Source of the DNA: Nitrospiraceae bacterium
GTDB taxonomy: Bacteria; Nitrospirota_A; Leptospirillia; Leptospirillales; Leptospirillaceae
Direction: 5' to 3'
NCBI GenBank assembly: GCA_028064945.1
Contig: JAPTWQ010000126.1
Coordinates: 1-15,827 of the forward strand
Length of the DNA stretch: 15,827 nucleotides
A model generated the notes under the pieces. That model saw nothing but the letters and a program-made list of their open reading frames with translations. It was not told the origin of the DNA and did not search any database. The translations under genes and the position numbers were made by a program. This document shows, piece after piece, positions 7,464-14,370 of this stretch (positions within the stretch are counted from its first letter, which is position 1; the number at the start of each line of letters is the position of its first letter).

Positions 7464-8992
7464 AGGAATTTTTCAACCGGCATCCAGGCCGTATCGCTAT
7501 TTCGGTGACATTGGGAAGCCTCCTTCTGCACCTGGCGCTTTCCCTCGGGACAGGGCTGGCGCCCGATGAAGCCTATTACTGGACATGGTCGCTATCCCCC
7601 CAGGGGGGATATTTCGACCATCCTCCCCTGATCGCCTGGATCATACGGGGATGCACCGACCTGTTCGGGAACAATGTTTTTGCGATCCGATTTTTCCCCC
7701 TCATTTCAACGCTCCTGCTCTCTTTCATGATGTACTGGGGAGGCAAGACCCTCTTGCGGGACCGTTGGGCAGGTCTCTGGTCGGTGGTGCTCATCAATGT
7801 GACGATCCTGTTTTCCGCAGGCGGGTTCCTGATGACTCCGGATACTCCCGAGGTCGTTCTCTACTTCTGGGCGGCTCTGGTCTTTTACAAGGGCATTACA
7901 GAAAACAGAAAAGGCTATATCCTTTTTTCGGGACTTCTCTTTGGCCTGGGCCTTTTGGCAAAATATCCGATGATCCTTCTCCTTCCGGAAATCGGTCTTT
8001 ACCTGATCCTGCTTCCCGAACGGCGAAAGTGGCTTTTTTCCCCCATTGTGCTCCTGTCTGTCGGGGTCGCCTTTCTTGTCTTTTTGCCGGATGTCATCTG
8101 GAACAAGAACCACGGTTGGGCCTCGTATCTCTTTCAGTGGCACCACGGGATGGGACTTCACCAGGCCCCTGCCTGGCAAACGGTTCCGGACTATCTGGGC
8201 GGACAGCTTCTGATGCTCACTCCGGGAATTTTTCTGATGGTCGTGGTGGCAGGGTTTCGGGGATTTGTCCGATGGGTTTCAGGGAGAATTCCTGATCCGG
8301 AGCTGTATCTTTGGCTGATTTCCTATCCGGTCCTCTTCTTTTTCGGCTATTCGGCCCTTCATGGAAAAGTGGAGGCGAATTGGGCCGTGGAGGGGTATCT
8401 TGGGGCCTTTGTCATTCTGGGCGCCCTGATCCCACGATGGCTTGAAGGCTCGGACCGTCTCCGGAAAACGGTTGTTTTTTCCATTGGGCTGGGCTGTTTC
8501 ATGGTGGGGGTTGTGACGGTCCAGGCCTTGATTCCTGTGATTCCCCTGAATCCGCAGAGAGATCCGACAGGGCGTCTCCATGGATTCAGGATGCTCGATC
8601 ATGAGATCAGGGACGTTGTCCGCACGCTTCCTCCTGGAGAAAAACCGGCAGGATGGGTTTCGGATGGCTATACGAACACAGGGGAGCTGAAATTCCTGGA
8701 ATATGGCCGCACTCCCGTCTACCAGATTCATCCTGTCCGTCATTTCAGAACGACGGAAATCACGGCCAAAGAGGCTGGGGCGCTTGCGGGAAAACCCGTT
8801 CTTCTGGTCCAGAATGGGCCACATGGCCACTTTTTTGAGGAGCTTTCGGGAAAGTGGGGAGACCCTGTCTATCTGAAGACCCTTCATATTCCAAGAAGGG
8901 GAGCGATATCGAATCTTCCGATTCTGGAAGTGGATCTCTACCTGATCCCCTCTTTCAAAAACCCCTTGGAAGCGAAAAAGTCCGCTTCCTGA
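7460..8992 (+). CDS. GT39/PMT-family membrane glycosyltransferase, paralog 2
   Basis: A 510-residue polytopic protein, the second ArnT/PMT-like enzyme in the cassette. The first loop has D36-E37 in APDEAYYW, followed by FDHPPLIAW (52-60) and FGNNVFAIRFF (69-79). GLGLLAKYPMILLLP and a WNKNHGWASYLFQWHHG segment are shared in pattern with paralog 1, as is a C-terminal TNTGELKFLEYG segment matching its TADELAFYEN. Hydrophobic segments extend to about residue 360, then a soluble C-terminal region. The start is TTG overlapping the GT2 stop (TTGA), with AAAGG 9 bases upstream. Tight coupling to the polyprenyl-P-sugar synthase suggests that enzyme makes its donor. Acceptor (lipid A, LPS core, or protein) cannot be told from sequence. 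Confidence 0.9.
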   Translation: MKEFFNRHPGRIAISVTLGSLLLHLALSLGTGLAPDEAYYWTWSLSPQGGYFDHPPLIAWIIRGCTDLFGNNVFAIRFFPLISTLLLSFMMYWGGKTLLRDRWAGLWSVVLINVTILFSAGGFLMTPDTPEVVLYFWAALVFYKGITENRKGYILFSGLLFGLGLLAKYPMILLLPEIGLYLILLPERRKWLFSPIVLLSVGVAFLVFLPDVIWNKNHGWASYLFQWHHGMGLHQAPAWQTVPDYLGGQLLMLTPGIFLMVVVAGFRGFVRWVSGRIPDPELYLWLISYPVLFFFGYSALHGKVEANWAVEGYLGAFVILGALIPRWLEGSDRLRKTVVFSIGLGCFMVGVVTVQALIPVIPLNPQRDPTGRLHGFRMLDHEIRDVVRTLPPGEKPAGWVSDGYTNTGELKFLEYGRTPVYQIHPVRHFRTTEITAKEAGALAGKPVLLVQNGPHGHFFEELSGKWGDPVYLKTLHIPRRGAISNLPILEVDLYLIPSFKNPLEAKKSAS

Positions 8993-9008
8993 AAGGGGAA
9001 GACGTCTT
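8968..9008 (+). promoter_or_regulatory. Hairpin and palindrome upstream of purH
   Basis: At the 3' end of the preceding gene, GGAAGCG (8968-8974) and CGCTTCC (8983-8989) form a perfect 7-bp stem with an 8-base loop. Ten bases later AAGACGTCTT (8999-9008) is a perfect 10-bp palindrome, followed by more T residues. This could be a processing or weak termination structure, or an operator for purH. Function is inferred only. Confidence 0.35.
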
Positions 9009-9029
9009 TTTACAACATCAATTCATCCT

Positions 9030-9035
9030 AAGGAG
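9030..9035 (+). promoter_or_regulatory. Ribosome binding site of purH
   Basis: AAGGAG sits 10 bases before ATG 9046 and fixes this start. The longer open frame to 8854 would run deep into the GT39 gene. Confidence 0.8.
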
Positions 9036-9045
9036 TCATCGACCG

Positions 9046-10623
9046 ATGCAGACAGTCAGCTGGAAAAATAAACGGGCCCTTATCAGTGTTTCTGACAAGA
9101 CGGAGATCGTCCCCTTTGCAAGGGGACTTAAAGGCCTCGGCATGGAAATCCTGTCAACGGGAGGAACGGCCAAACATTTGCGGGAGAACGGCATTGAAGT
9201 GACCGATGTGTCTTCCGTAACGCATTTCCCCGAGATGATGGACGGCCGGGTCAAGACCCTTCACCCGGCCATTCACGGGGGACTTCTCGGGCTTCGGAAC
9301 AATCCGGAGCACGTATCGGCCATGGAGAAGCATGGGATCCGTCCGATCGACATGGTCGTCGTCAACCTTTACCCTTTTGCCAAAACGATTGAAAAACCCG
9401 GAGTGACGCCGGAAGAAGCCATCGAACAGATCGATATCGGAGGCCCCTCCATGATCCGCTCCGCTTCCAAGAATCATGAGTCTGTTCTGGTTTTGACCGA
9501 TCCGTCCGATTATTCAAGGATTCTTTCCCTTCTTGAACAAGAGACCGAAATCGGGATGGATGTCCGGCGGGGACTCGCCCAGAAGGCTTTTGCGACCACA
9601 GGAGAATATGACCGGAGAATCGCCCTGTATTTTGAAGGGCTGCTTGCGGGAGGCGATGGCTCCACCTCTTCTTCGGAACTGCCTGAGACGATTTCGTTGT
9701 CCCTGACTAAAATCCAGGGGCTTCGCTACGGAGAAAATCCACACCAGTCGGCGGCTCTTTATGCTCCGTCCGGCGTGAAGACAGGATTTGCCAATGCAAC
9801 AAAGCTCCATGGAAAAGAACTCTCCTACAACAATTTTCTCGATGCCCAGGCGGCCTGGTCGCTCGTCTCGGAGTTTTCTGATCCGTCCGTGGTCATTGTA
9901 AAGCATAACAACCCCTGCGGCGTCTCTCTCGGGGACACGCTTCTGTCGGCTTATGTGCAGGCAAGGGATACCGATCCCGTCTCCTCATTCGGCGGTGTTG
10001 TCGCCGTCAATCGCCCTCTGGACCGGGAAACGGCACTTGAGATGTCAAAGATTTTCCTTGAGGTGGTGATTGCTCCGGAATTTACAGGGGACGCTCTGGA
10101 AATCCTGACAAAAAAGAAGGATATCCGTCTGCTTGTCCTCAAGAAAGGATCTGAGGAGGGACGGGGACTGGATCTTCGCAATATCGACGGAGCGTTTCTC
10201 GTTCAGACGCCGGATACGCAGGTTGCGCCTCCGTTGTCCGAGCTGAAGTTCGAAGGAGACGTCAAGCCGACCCAGGCACAAGTGGCCGATGCTCTTTTTG
10301 CCTTCGCGGTTTCCAAGCATGTGAAGTCGAATGCGATTATCCTCGTCAGGGACCGGATGACGATCGGCATTGGTGCCGGCCAGATGAGTCGTGTCGACTC
10401 TGTCCGACTTTCCGGAATGAAGGCGACACGAAGCACCCCGGGAACCATTCTGGCCTCCGATGCCTTCTTTCCTTTCCGCGACGGAATTGATGAGGCAGCG
10501 AAGCTCGGTGTCGCAGGAATTATCCAGCCGGGCGGGTCGATCCGTGACGCAGAGGTTTTTCAGGCGGTCAAGGACCACGGGATGTTCATGATCCTGACCG
10601 GGATGCGCCACTTCCGCCACTGA
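9046..10623 (+). CDS. purH: Bifunctional AICAR formyltransferase / IMP cyclohydrolase
   Basis: PurH carries out the last two steps of purine synthesis: formylation of AICAR by 10-formyl-tetrahydrofolate, and ring closure to IMP. The protein is 525 residues, normal for the family. The N-terminal IMP cyclohydrolase (MGS-like) domain shows ALISVSDKT, ILSTGGTAKHL and DGRVKTLHPAIHGGLL. The transformylase domain carries LRYGENPHQ and the catalytic KHNNPCG, with K286 and H287. It ends in the typical ILTGMRHFRH. The start is set by AAGGAG 10 bases upstream. The gene lies 53 bases after the GT39 gene and 85 bases before purD, so purH and purD probably share a transcript. Confidence 0.97.
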   Translation: MQTVSWKNKRALISVSDKTEIVPFARGLKGLGMEILSTGGTAKHLRENGIEVTDVSSVTHFPEMMDGRVKTLHPAIHGGLLGLRNNPEHVSAMEKHGIRPIDMVVVNLYPFAKTIEKPGVTPEEAIEQIDIGGPSMIRSASKNHESVLVLTDPSDYSRILSLLEQETEIGMDVRRGLAQKAFATTGEYDRRIALYFEGLLAGGDGSTSSSELPETISLSLTKIQGLRYGENPHQSAALYAPSGVKTGFANATKLHGKELSYNNFLDAQAAWSLVSEFSDPSVVIVKHNNPCGVSLGDTLLSAYVQARDTDPVSSFGGVVAVNRPLDRETALEMSKIFLEVVIAPEFTGDALEILTKKKDIRLLVLKKGSEEGRGLDLRNIDGAFLVQTPDTQVAPPLSELKFEGDVKPTQAQVADALFAFAVSKHVKSNAIILVRDRMTIGIGAGQMSRVDSVRLSGMKATRSTPGTILASDAFFPFRDGIDEAAKLGVAGIIQPGGSIRDAEVFQAVKDHGMFMILTGMRHFRH

Positions 10624-10672
10624 TTTCTTACCCCCGATCTTTGGGAGGATTCCCCGCTGTTGAGATATCGAT

Positions 10673-10690
10673 GGCGGGGATCTTCCCGCC
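10673..10690 (+). promoter_or_regulatory. GC-rich hairpin in the purH-purD intergenic region
   Basis: GGCGGG (10673-10678) and CCCGCC (10685-10690) form a perfect 6-bp stem with loop GATCTT. It abuts ATG 10691 directly and would occlude initiation there. This favours the ATG at 10709 for purD, or implies translational control. No T-tract follows, so it is not an intrinsic terminator. Confidence 0.45.
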
Positions 10691-10708
10691 ATGAGGATGA
10701 GCCATACT

Positions 10709-12010
10709 ATGCCAAAAGGATCCAGAAAAAAATTTATTGTTGTCGGTCAGGGCGGTCGGGAACATGCCCTCTCCCATGCCCTTTCCCTTTCTCCGGGGGC
10801 AGAGGTCCTCGTCTCTCCCGGAAATCCCGGCATGGACGATGGGGGCTTGCACTTTCTGGAGTCCTTTCCGGATGACCCCAAAGAGGCTTCGGAGCGGATT
10901 GCCGCACAAAAACCGGACGTGGTGATTGTCGGGCCAGAAAAACCTCTGGTCGCCGGCCTTGTGGACTGTCTTCAGGCACGCTCTGTCCCGGTCGTTGGGC
11001 CGACCGCCGAAGCCGCCCGCATAGAAGGGTCCAAGCTTTTTGCCAAGGAAATCATGAGGCAGTCCGGGATTCCGACCGCCGAGTTTTCGGAGGTGACAAC
11101 CGTCGACGAGATCCGGACCCTGGTCAGGAAATGGGGCTATCCCCTTGTTCTGAAAGAGGACGGCCTGGCTCAGGGGAAAGGTGTCTGGGTCATGAAAACG
11201 GAAGATGACCTGAAGGAAGTTCTGGATCGCTATTTTGACCGGGAAGGGAAAAAGCCCACCACCGGCAGGATCTATGCAGAAAAGGGACTCTCCGGTCCCG
11301 AAGTTTCCTATATTGTCATGACGGACGGGGAGCGATTCCTTCCTTTCCCGACGGCTCGCGATTTTAAAAGGATCGGCGATGGAGATACCGGCCCGAACAC
11401 CGGGGGAATGGGGGCGCTGACGCCAGTTCCCGGATGGACCGCCAAAGACGATGAGTCTGCCCGTACGGTGATCGAACGCTGTCTGTGGGGTCTTAGAAAA
11501 AACGGAACGCCCTTCAGGGGGTTTTTATATGCGGGGTTGATGAAAACACCCTCCGGGATCATGGTCCTCGAATTTAACGCCCGCTTCGGAGATCCCGAAG
11601 CCCAGGTGCTTGTCCCGCAGGTCGGGGACTCTTTTTCGGAACTGATGGAGGGACTTGCCAAAGGATCTTTGCCTTCTGGACATGATTTCAAGGGCAAGCC
11701 GACGGTCGGGGTTGTTCTTGCCTCTCCCGGCTATCCGGAGAAACCTGTGACCGGAGGGAAGATCCTTGGGATAGACAAAGTCAGAGCGCTCGATGGTGTG
11801 ACGCTCTATTCCGCCGGGATTGCCATTTCTCCAGGCGGAGGGAAAACGGATCTTGTTTCGTCGGGGGGCCGGGTCCTGACTGTCTCGGCAGAAGGGGACA
11901 CTCTCTCCGCGGCCCGCCAACTGGCCTATTCGGCCATGGGTCTTCTGCATCTTCCCGGAGGACGTTTCCGGACGGATATCGCCCTTTCGGAAAGTCTTGA
12001 ACATCGGTGA
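10709..12010 (+). CDS. purD: Phosphoribosylamine-glycine ligase (GAR synthetase)
   Basis: PurD joins glycine to phosphoribosylamine using ATP, an early step of purine synthesis. Evidence: N-terminal FIVVGQGGREHAL (9-21), then the ATP-grasp fold with LKEDGLAQGKGVWV, the DFKRIGDGDTGPNTGGMGA signature and metal/ATP segment EFNARFGDPEAQ. The 433-residue length agrees with the usual ~430. Three in-frame ATGs lie close together (10691, 10697 and 10709). The last is preferred because AGGA lies 11 bases upstream and the first abuts a stable hairpin; the choice changes only six residues. The stop overlaps the GTG of the next gene. Pairing with purH is common in bacteria. Confidence 0.96.
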   Translation: MPKGSRKKFIVVGQGGREHALSHALSLSPGAEVLVSPGNPGMDDGGLHFLESFPDDPKEASERIAAQKPDVVIVGPEKPLVAGLVDCLQARSVPVVGPTAEAARIEGSKLFAKEIMRQSGIPTAEFSEVTTVDEIRTLVRKWGYPLVLKEDGLAQGKGVWVMKTEDDLKEVLDRYFDREGKKPTTGRIYAEKGLSGPEVSYIVMTDGERFLPFPTARDFKRIGDGDTGPNTGGMGALTPVPGWTAKDDESARTVIERCLWGLRKNGTPFRGFLYAGLMKTPSGIMVLEFNARFGDPEAQVLVPQVGDSFSELMEGLAKGSLPSGHDFKGKPTVGVVLASPGYPEKPVTGGKILGIDKVRALDGVTLYSAGIAISPGGGKTDLVSSGGRVLTVSAEGDTLSAARQLAYSAMGLLHLPGGRFRTDIALSESLEHR

Positions 12011-12654
12011 GCATCCCTGTTTTTCCTCCATTGTCGGAGCGCTCCGGCTGGGGAAGGATCCGGGAGGCGATCCATGGGGGAGGGGTTCTGGCTCTCCCTC
12101 TTGAGTATTCATGGTGCATGGCCCAATCGCCGCTGGCCGTTTCCCGAAATGGCCAGACTCCGGCAAGGTCGTCCCTTCACCAGATCAAGAGGCGGCCATC
12201 GGCCAAACCATTTCTTTACATGGCAGGAAGTCTCTCCGGGATCCGTCCGTTCGCTTTTCTTCCTTCCTCTGTCAGCTCTCACGTCTGGATCGATGCATGG
12301 CCGGCATTTCTGACATTGATCCTTCCCGCCAAGCCGCTGGCCGTTTCTCTTGGAATGAGTCGTTTCGGGGGAGTCGCTTTTCGCATTCCCGGGGATCCTC
12401 TTCTCCGCTCCTTTCTTTCATTTCTTAAAACGCCTGTTACCGGCACCAGTCTCAATATTTCCGGATCTCCTCCGCTTGTTTCCATGCAGGAGATCCAGGA
12501 TGTCTTTCCGGAGCTTGACGGGATTGTTTTTTCGAATGAAAAGGACGCTTCAAGAATTTCGCCGGTCATTGATCTCTCAAAAGGGATGCCCCATGTTGTG
12601 AGGCCCGGTCAGGGGCTTTTTCCAATCTGTGATTTGCGTTACAAAAAAATGTGA
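12007..12654 (+). CDS. Divergent YrdC/Sua5-family protein lacking the PTDTVYG motif
   Basis: The YrdC/Sua5/TsaC fold makes threonylcarbamoyl-AMP from threonine, bicarbonate and ATP for the t6A modification of tRNA. This 215-residue protein keeps several family landmarks. They are an ALP start (29-31), K61-R62-R63-P matching the KxR motif, WPAFLTLIL (98-106) for WPGPLT, FRIPGDP (125-131), TSLNISG (147-153) for the TSANxSG motif, SPVIDL and VVRPGQG (197-203). In place of the PTDTVYGL threonine-site motif it reads PLEYSWCMA (31-39), and the region 40-60 does not match the usual pattern. It may be a YciO-like paralog, a repurposed nucleotide-binding protein, or a decaying gene, although the frame is open. 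Starts with GTG overlapping the purD stop. Confidence 0.7.
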   Translation: MSIPVFPPLSERSGWGRIREAIHGGGVLALPLEYSWCMAQSPLAVSRNGQTPARSSLHQIKRRPSAKPFLYMAGSLSGIRPFAFLPSSVSSHVWIDAWPAFLTLILPAKPLAVSLGMSRFGGVAFRIPGDPLLRSFLSFLKTPVTGTSLNISGSPPLVSMQEIQDVFPELDGIVFSNEKDASRISPVIDLSKGMPHVVRPGQGLFPICDLRYKKM

Positions 12655-12656
12655 CG
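12637..12656 (+). other. Hairpin over the YrdC-like stop codon
   Basis: CGTTACA (12637-12643) and TGTGACG (12650-12656) pair with one G-U, around a loop of six A. It spans the TGA at 12652-12654. No T-tract follows, so termination is doubtful; it may protect the 3' end of the purH-purD mRNA. Confidence 0.3.
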
Positions 12657-12684
12657 AAAACTTGATATTTCTGGCGATTTTCTC

Positions 12685-12713
12685 TTGACTACTCCGAATC
12701 GTGTTGATAGGAT
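12685..12713 (+). promoter_or_regulatory. Sigma70-type promoter of the peptidoglycan-binding protein gene
   Basis: TTGACT (12685-12690), a 17-base spacer, then TAGGAT (12708-12713). This is the best consensus promoter in the window, lies between genes, and predicts a transcription start at about 12719-12721. Confidence 0.75.
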
Positions 12714-12718
12714 AGGCT

Positions 12719-12764
12719 CCGGTTCCCCACAATAGAGTGGGAATAACCGGGGATCGAGTGATCC
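12719..12764 (+). promoter_or_regulatory. Structured 5' leader: two consecutive hairpins
   Basis: Hairpin 1 spans 12719-12750: CCGGTT pairs with AACCGG and CCCAC with GTGGG, around loop AATAGA with a small asymmetric internal loop. Hairpin 2 spans 12751-12764: GGATC and GATCC around GAGT. They begin almost exactly at the predicted transcription start, so the mRNA would carry a base-paired 5' end. Such ends are known to slow 5'-dependent RNA decay, as in E. coli ompA. The role here is inferred. Confidence 0.6.
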
Positions 12765-12779
12765 ATATTGAGTTTTCTC

Positions 12780-12786
12780 AGGAGGT
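12780..12786 (+). promoter_or_regulatory. Strong Shine-Dalgarno sequence
   Basis: AGGAGGT, 10 bases before ATG 12797. It is the strongest ribosome site in the window and decides the start against an upstream in-frame GTG at 12737. Confidence 0.85.
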
Positions 12787-12796
12787 AAGTCTGAAG

Positions 12797-13243
12797 ATGA
12801 ATAAATTCGGCCGTTTTTTTGGAGCCAAAACCGGAATCGCTTTTACTGCCGCTTTTTCAGGTTTGGCCATTTTTGCCTTGTCCTTTCAGAACATGACCAT
12901 CGGAACCCCCGCCTTTGCTGATCCGGCTGCCGCTCCGATGGCTCCTGTCCAGGGTATGGCTGGTGACGCCAAGGCAACCAAAAAAGAGGTAAAAAAGGGT
13001 TCCGCCAAGGCTGTCAAAAGCAGCAAGAAGATGGCACATCATATGAAAATGGCTGCCAAGCACAAACCTTCAGCCTACATGATGAAAGTTCAGAAAGCCT
13101 TGATTGCCAAGGGTGCAAAGATCAAGGCCGATGGCTTCTTCGGACCTGCCAGCCGCAAAGCGCTTATGGATTATCAGAAGGTCCACAAGCTCAATGTGAC
13201 GGGCCGAGTTGATGCAGCAACCAAAAAATCGCTTGGACTTTAA
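12797..13243 (+). CDS. Secreted lysine-rich peptidoglycan-binding domain protein
   Basis: The 148-residue protein starts with a signal peptide: basic N-region MNKFGRFFGAK, hydrophobic core to about residue 30, and a likely cleavage after TPAFA (residue 41). A short alanine/proline stretch is followed by a very basic linker (about 59-90) rich in K, A, H and M. A C-terminal peptidoglycan-binding domain 1 (PG_binding_1) covers about 92-147, with VQKALIAKG, the DGFFGPASRKAL core and VTGRVDAATKKSLGL. No hydrolase or other catalytic domain is present, so it probably coats or tethers to the cell wall. It has its own promoter, structured leader, strong ribosome site and terminator, which points to high, independent expression. 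The specific role is unknown. Confidence 0.85.
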   Translation: MNKFGRFFGAKTGIAFTAAFSGLAIFALSFQNMTIGTPAFADPAAAPMAPVQGMAGDAKATKKEVKKGSAKAVKSSKKMAHHMKMAAKHKPSAYMMKVQKALIAKGAKIKADGFFGPASRKALMDYQKVHKLNVTGRVDAATKKSLGL

Positions 13244-13270
13244 TATCGTCCATTCCGGATTGAGGAAAAG

Positions 13271-13299
13271 GGGAGTCCCGAAGGGGGCTCCCTTTTTTT
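13271..13299 (+). terminator. Intrinsic terminator after the peptidoglycan-binding protein gene
   Basis: GGGAGTCCC (13271-13279) pairs with GGGGCTCCC (13284-13292) over 9 bp with one G-U and a GAAG tetraloop, followed by seven T (13293-13299). Confidence 0.92.
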
Positions 13300-13306
13300 A
13301 TGCCAC

Positions 13307-13879
13307 ATGATCCGGATCCAGTCAGGTCTCTTCAAGGGAATGTCTCTTCCTTTTCTTCCGGATCCAAAAACAAGACCGACAACACAGAAGGTCCGGGAAG
13401 CGCTCTTGAACAGCCTTGGCGAGTCCCTGTTCCATGCTTCCTTTCTGGATCTTTTTTCCGGGTCCGGTGCGGTTGGCGTTGAAGCGGCCTCGAGAGGAGC
13501 CCGGGAGGTCGTTCTGGTCGAGAAGGACAGAAAAGTTGCCCTTCCGCTTGAAAACTTCCTGAAAACCGATCAGCGGATACAGAAAGCCAGAATTCAGCTC
13601 CTGCGAGAGGACTGTCTTTCTTTTGTCAGACGCTTCGAAGGAGAGCCTTTCGATATTGTTTTTATGGACCCCCCCTATGAATATCCGGACTGGGAAGAGC
13701 TATTGAGGTGTCTTGCCTCAAGTGGTATAGTCCAAAAACAGGAATCAGTCATTGTTCTTGAATATTACCATCGAGATGATCCTTCCGGGCTGGTCAGCCA
13801 GTTTTTTCCGGGGCGTCAGATCAGGATCACATCCTATGGAGAGAGCCGCATTTTGTTTGCCCGCAATGTGAACCCGTGA
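13307..13879 (+). CDS. rsmD: 16S rRNA (guanine966-N2)-methyltransferase
   Basis: RsmD methylates G966 of 16S rRNA in the small-subunit decoding region. Evidence: N-terminal IRIQSGLFKGMSL, the RPTTQKVREAL segment (23-33), SAM-binding DLFSGSGAVGVEA (48-60), and catalytic DPPY (121-124). Length of 190 residues is typical. ATG 13307 fits the family N-terminus, but it lies only 7 bases after the T-run of a strong terminator and has no Shine-Dalgarno sequence. The next in-frame ATG (residue 12) would cut conserved residues. The stop overlaps the coaD start as GTGA. The rsmD-coaD pair is widely conserved in bacteria. Confidence 0.95.
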   Translation: MIRIQSGLFKGMSLPFLPDPKTRPTTQKVREALLNSLGESLFHASFLDLFSGSGAVGVEAASRGAREVVLVEKDRKVALPLENFLKTDQRIQKARIQLLREDCLSFVRRFEGEPFDIVFMDPPYEYPDWEELLRCLASSGIVQKQESVIVLEYYHRDDPSGLVSQFFPGRQIRITSYGESRILFARNVNP

Positions 13880-14370
13880 TACGCCGAGCCGTTTATCCCG
13901 GGACATTTGACCCTGTTACCTATGGTCATCTTGACATGCTGACCCGAGGGCTTTCCGTCTTTGATGAAATTATTATTGCCGTCGCTGAAAATCTGAGAAA
14001 GTCTCCCCTTTTTTCCCTGGATGAGCGCATCAAGCTTCTCCAGTCTGTTGTTCCGGCTCCTCCTCCGGTTATCAGGGTTGAAGGATTTTCGACGCTTCTT
14101 GTCGACTTTGTTCGCTCAAAAGATGCCTGTGCCATACTTCGCGGAGTCAGGGCTGTTGCGGATTTTGATTTTGAACTGAGAATGGCTCTTGTGAATCAGA
14201 CATTTGCGAGAGAAATCGAGACGGTTTTTTTAATGCCCAGCGAAAAATATATTTTTATCACCTCGACAATGATCCGCGAAGTGGCCGAACTTGGCGGTGA
14301 CCTGTCTTTTTTTGTTCCACCGGCGGTAGAAAAAGCACTTTTTGACAAGTTTTCCGGAGATAGAGAATGA
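13876..14370 (+). CDS. coaD: Phosphopantetheine adenylyltransferase
   Basis: CoaD adenylates 4'-phosphopantetheine with ATP to dephospho-CoA, the penultimate step of coenzyme A synthesis. The 164-residue protein has the nucleotidyltransferase T/HxGH site YPGTFDPVTYGHLD (T10 and H18), the RGVRAVADFDFE segment (89-100) and the STMIRE motif (130-135). Length and motifs are standard. It starts at GTG overlapping the rsmD stop with no separate ribosome site, so translation is probably coupled. The stop overlaps the following aminotransferase (ATGA). Confidence 0.97.
   Translation: MIRRAVYPGTFDPVTYGHLDMLTRGLSVFDEIIIAVAENLRKSPLFSLDERIKLLQSVVPAPPPVIRVEGFSTLLVDFVRSKDACAILRGVRAVADFDFELRMALVNQTFAREIETVFLMPSEKYIFITSTMIREVAELGGDLSFFVPPAVEKALFDKFSGDRE

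Noticed and set aside
8854..9045. 64-codon N-terminal extension of purH
   Set aside because: It overlaps the GT39 gene and lies before AAGGAG and ATG 9046, where the normal PurH N-terminus begins.
10624..10708. Possible purine riboswitch between purH and purD
   Set aside because: Only one short hairpin is visible; no three-way junction or conserved aptamer core was found in 85 bases.
12737..12796. 20-codon N-terminal extension of the peptidoglycan-binding protein
   Set aside because: It would start inside the leader hairpin and bury the signal peptide; AGGAGGT supports ATG 12797.
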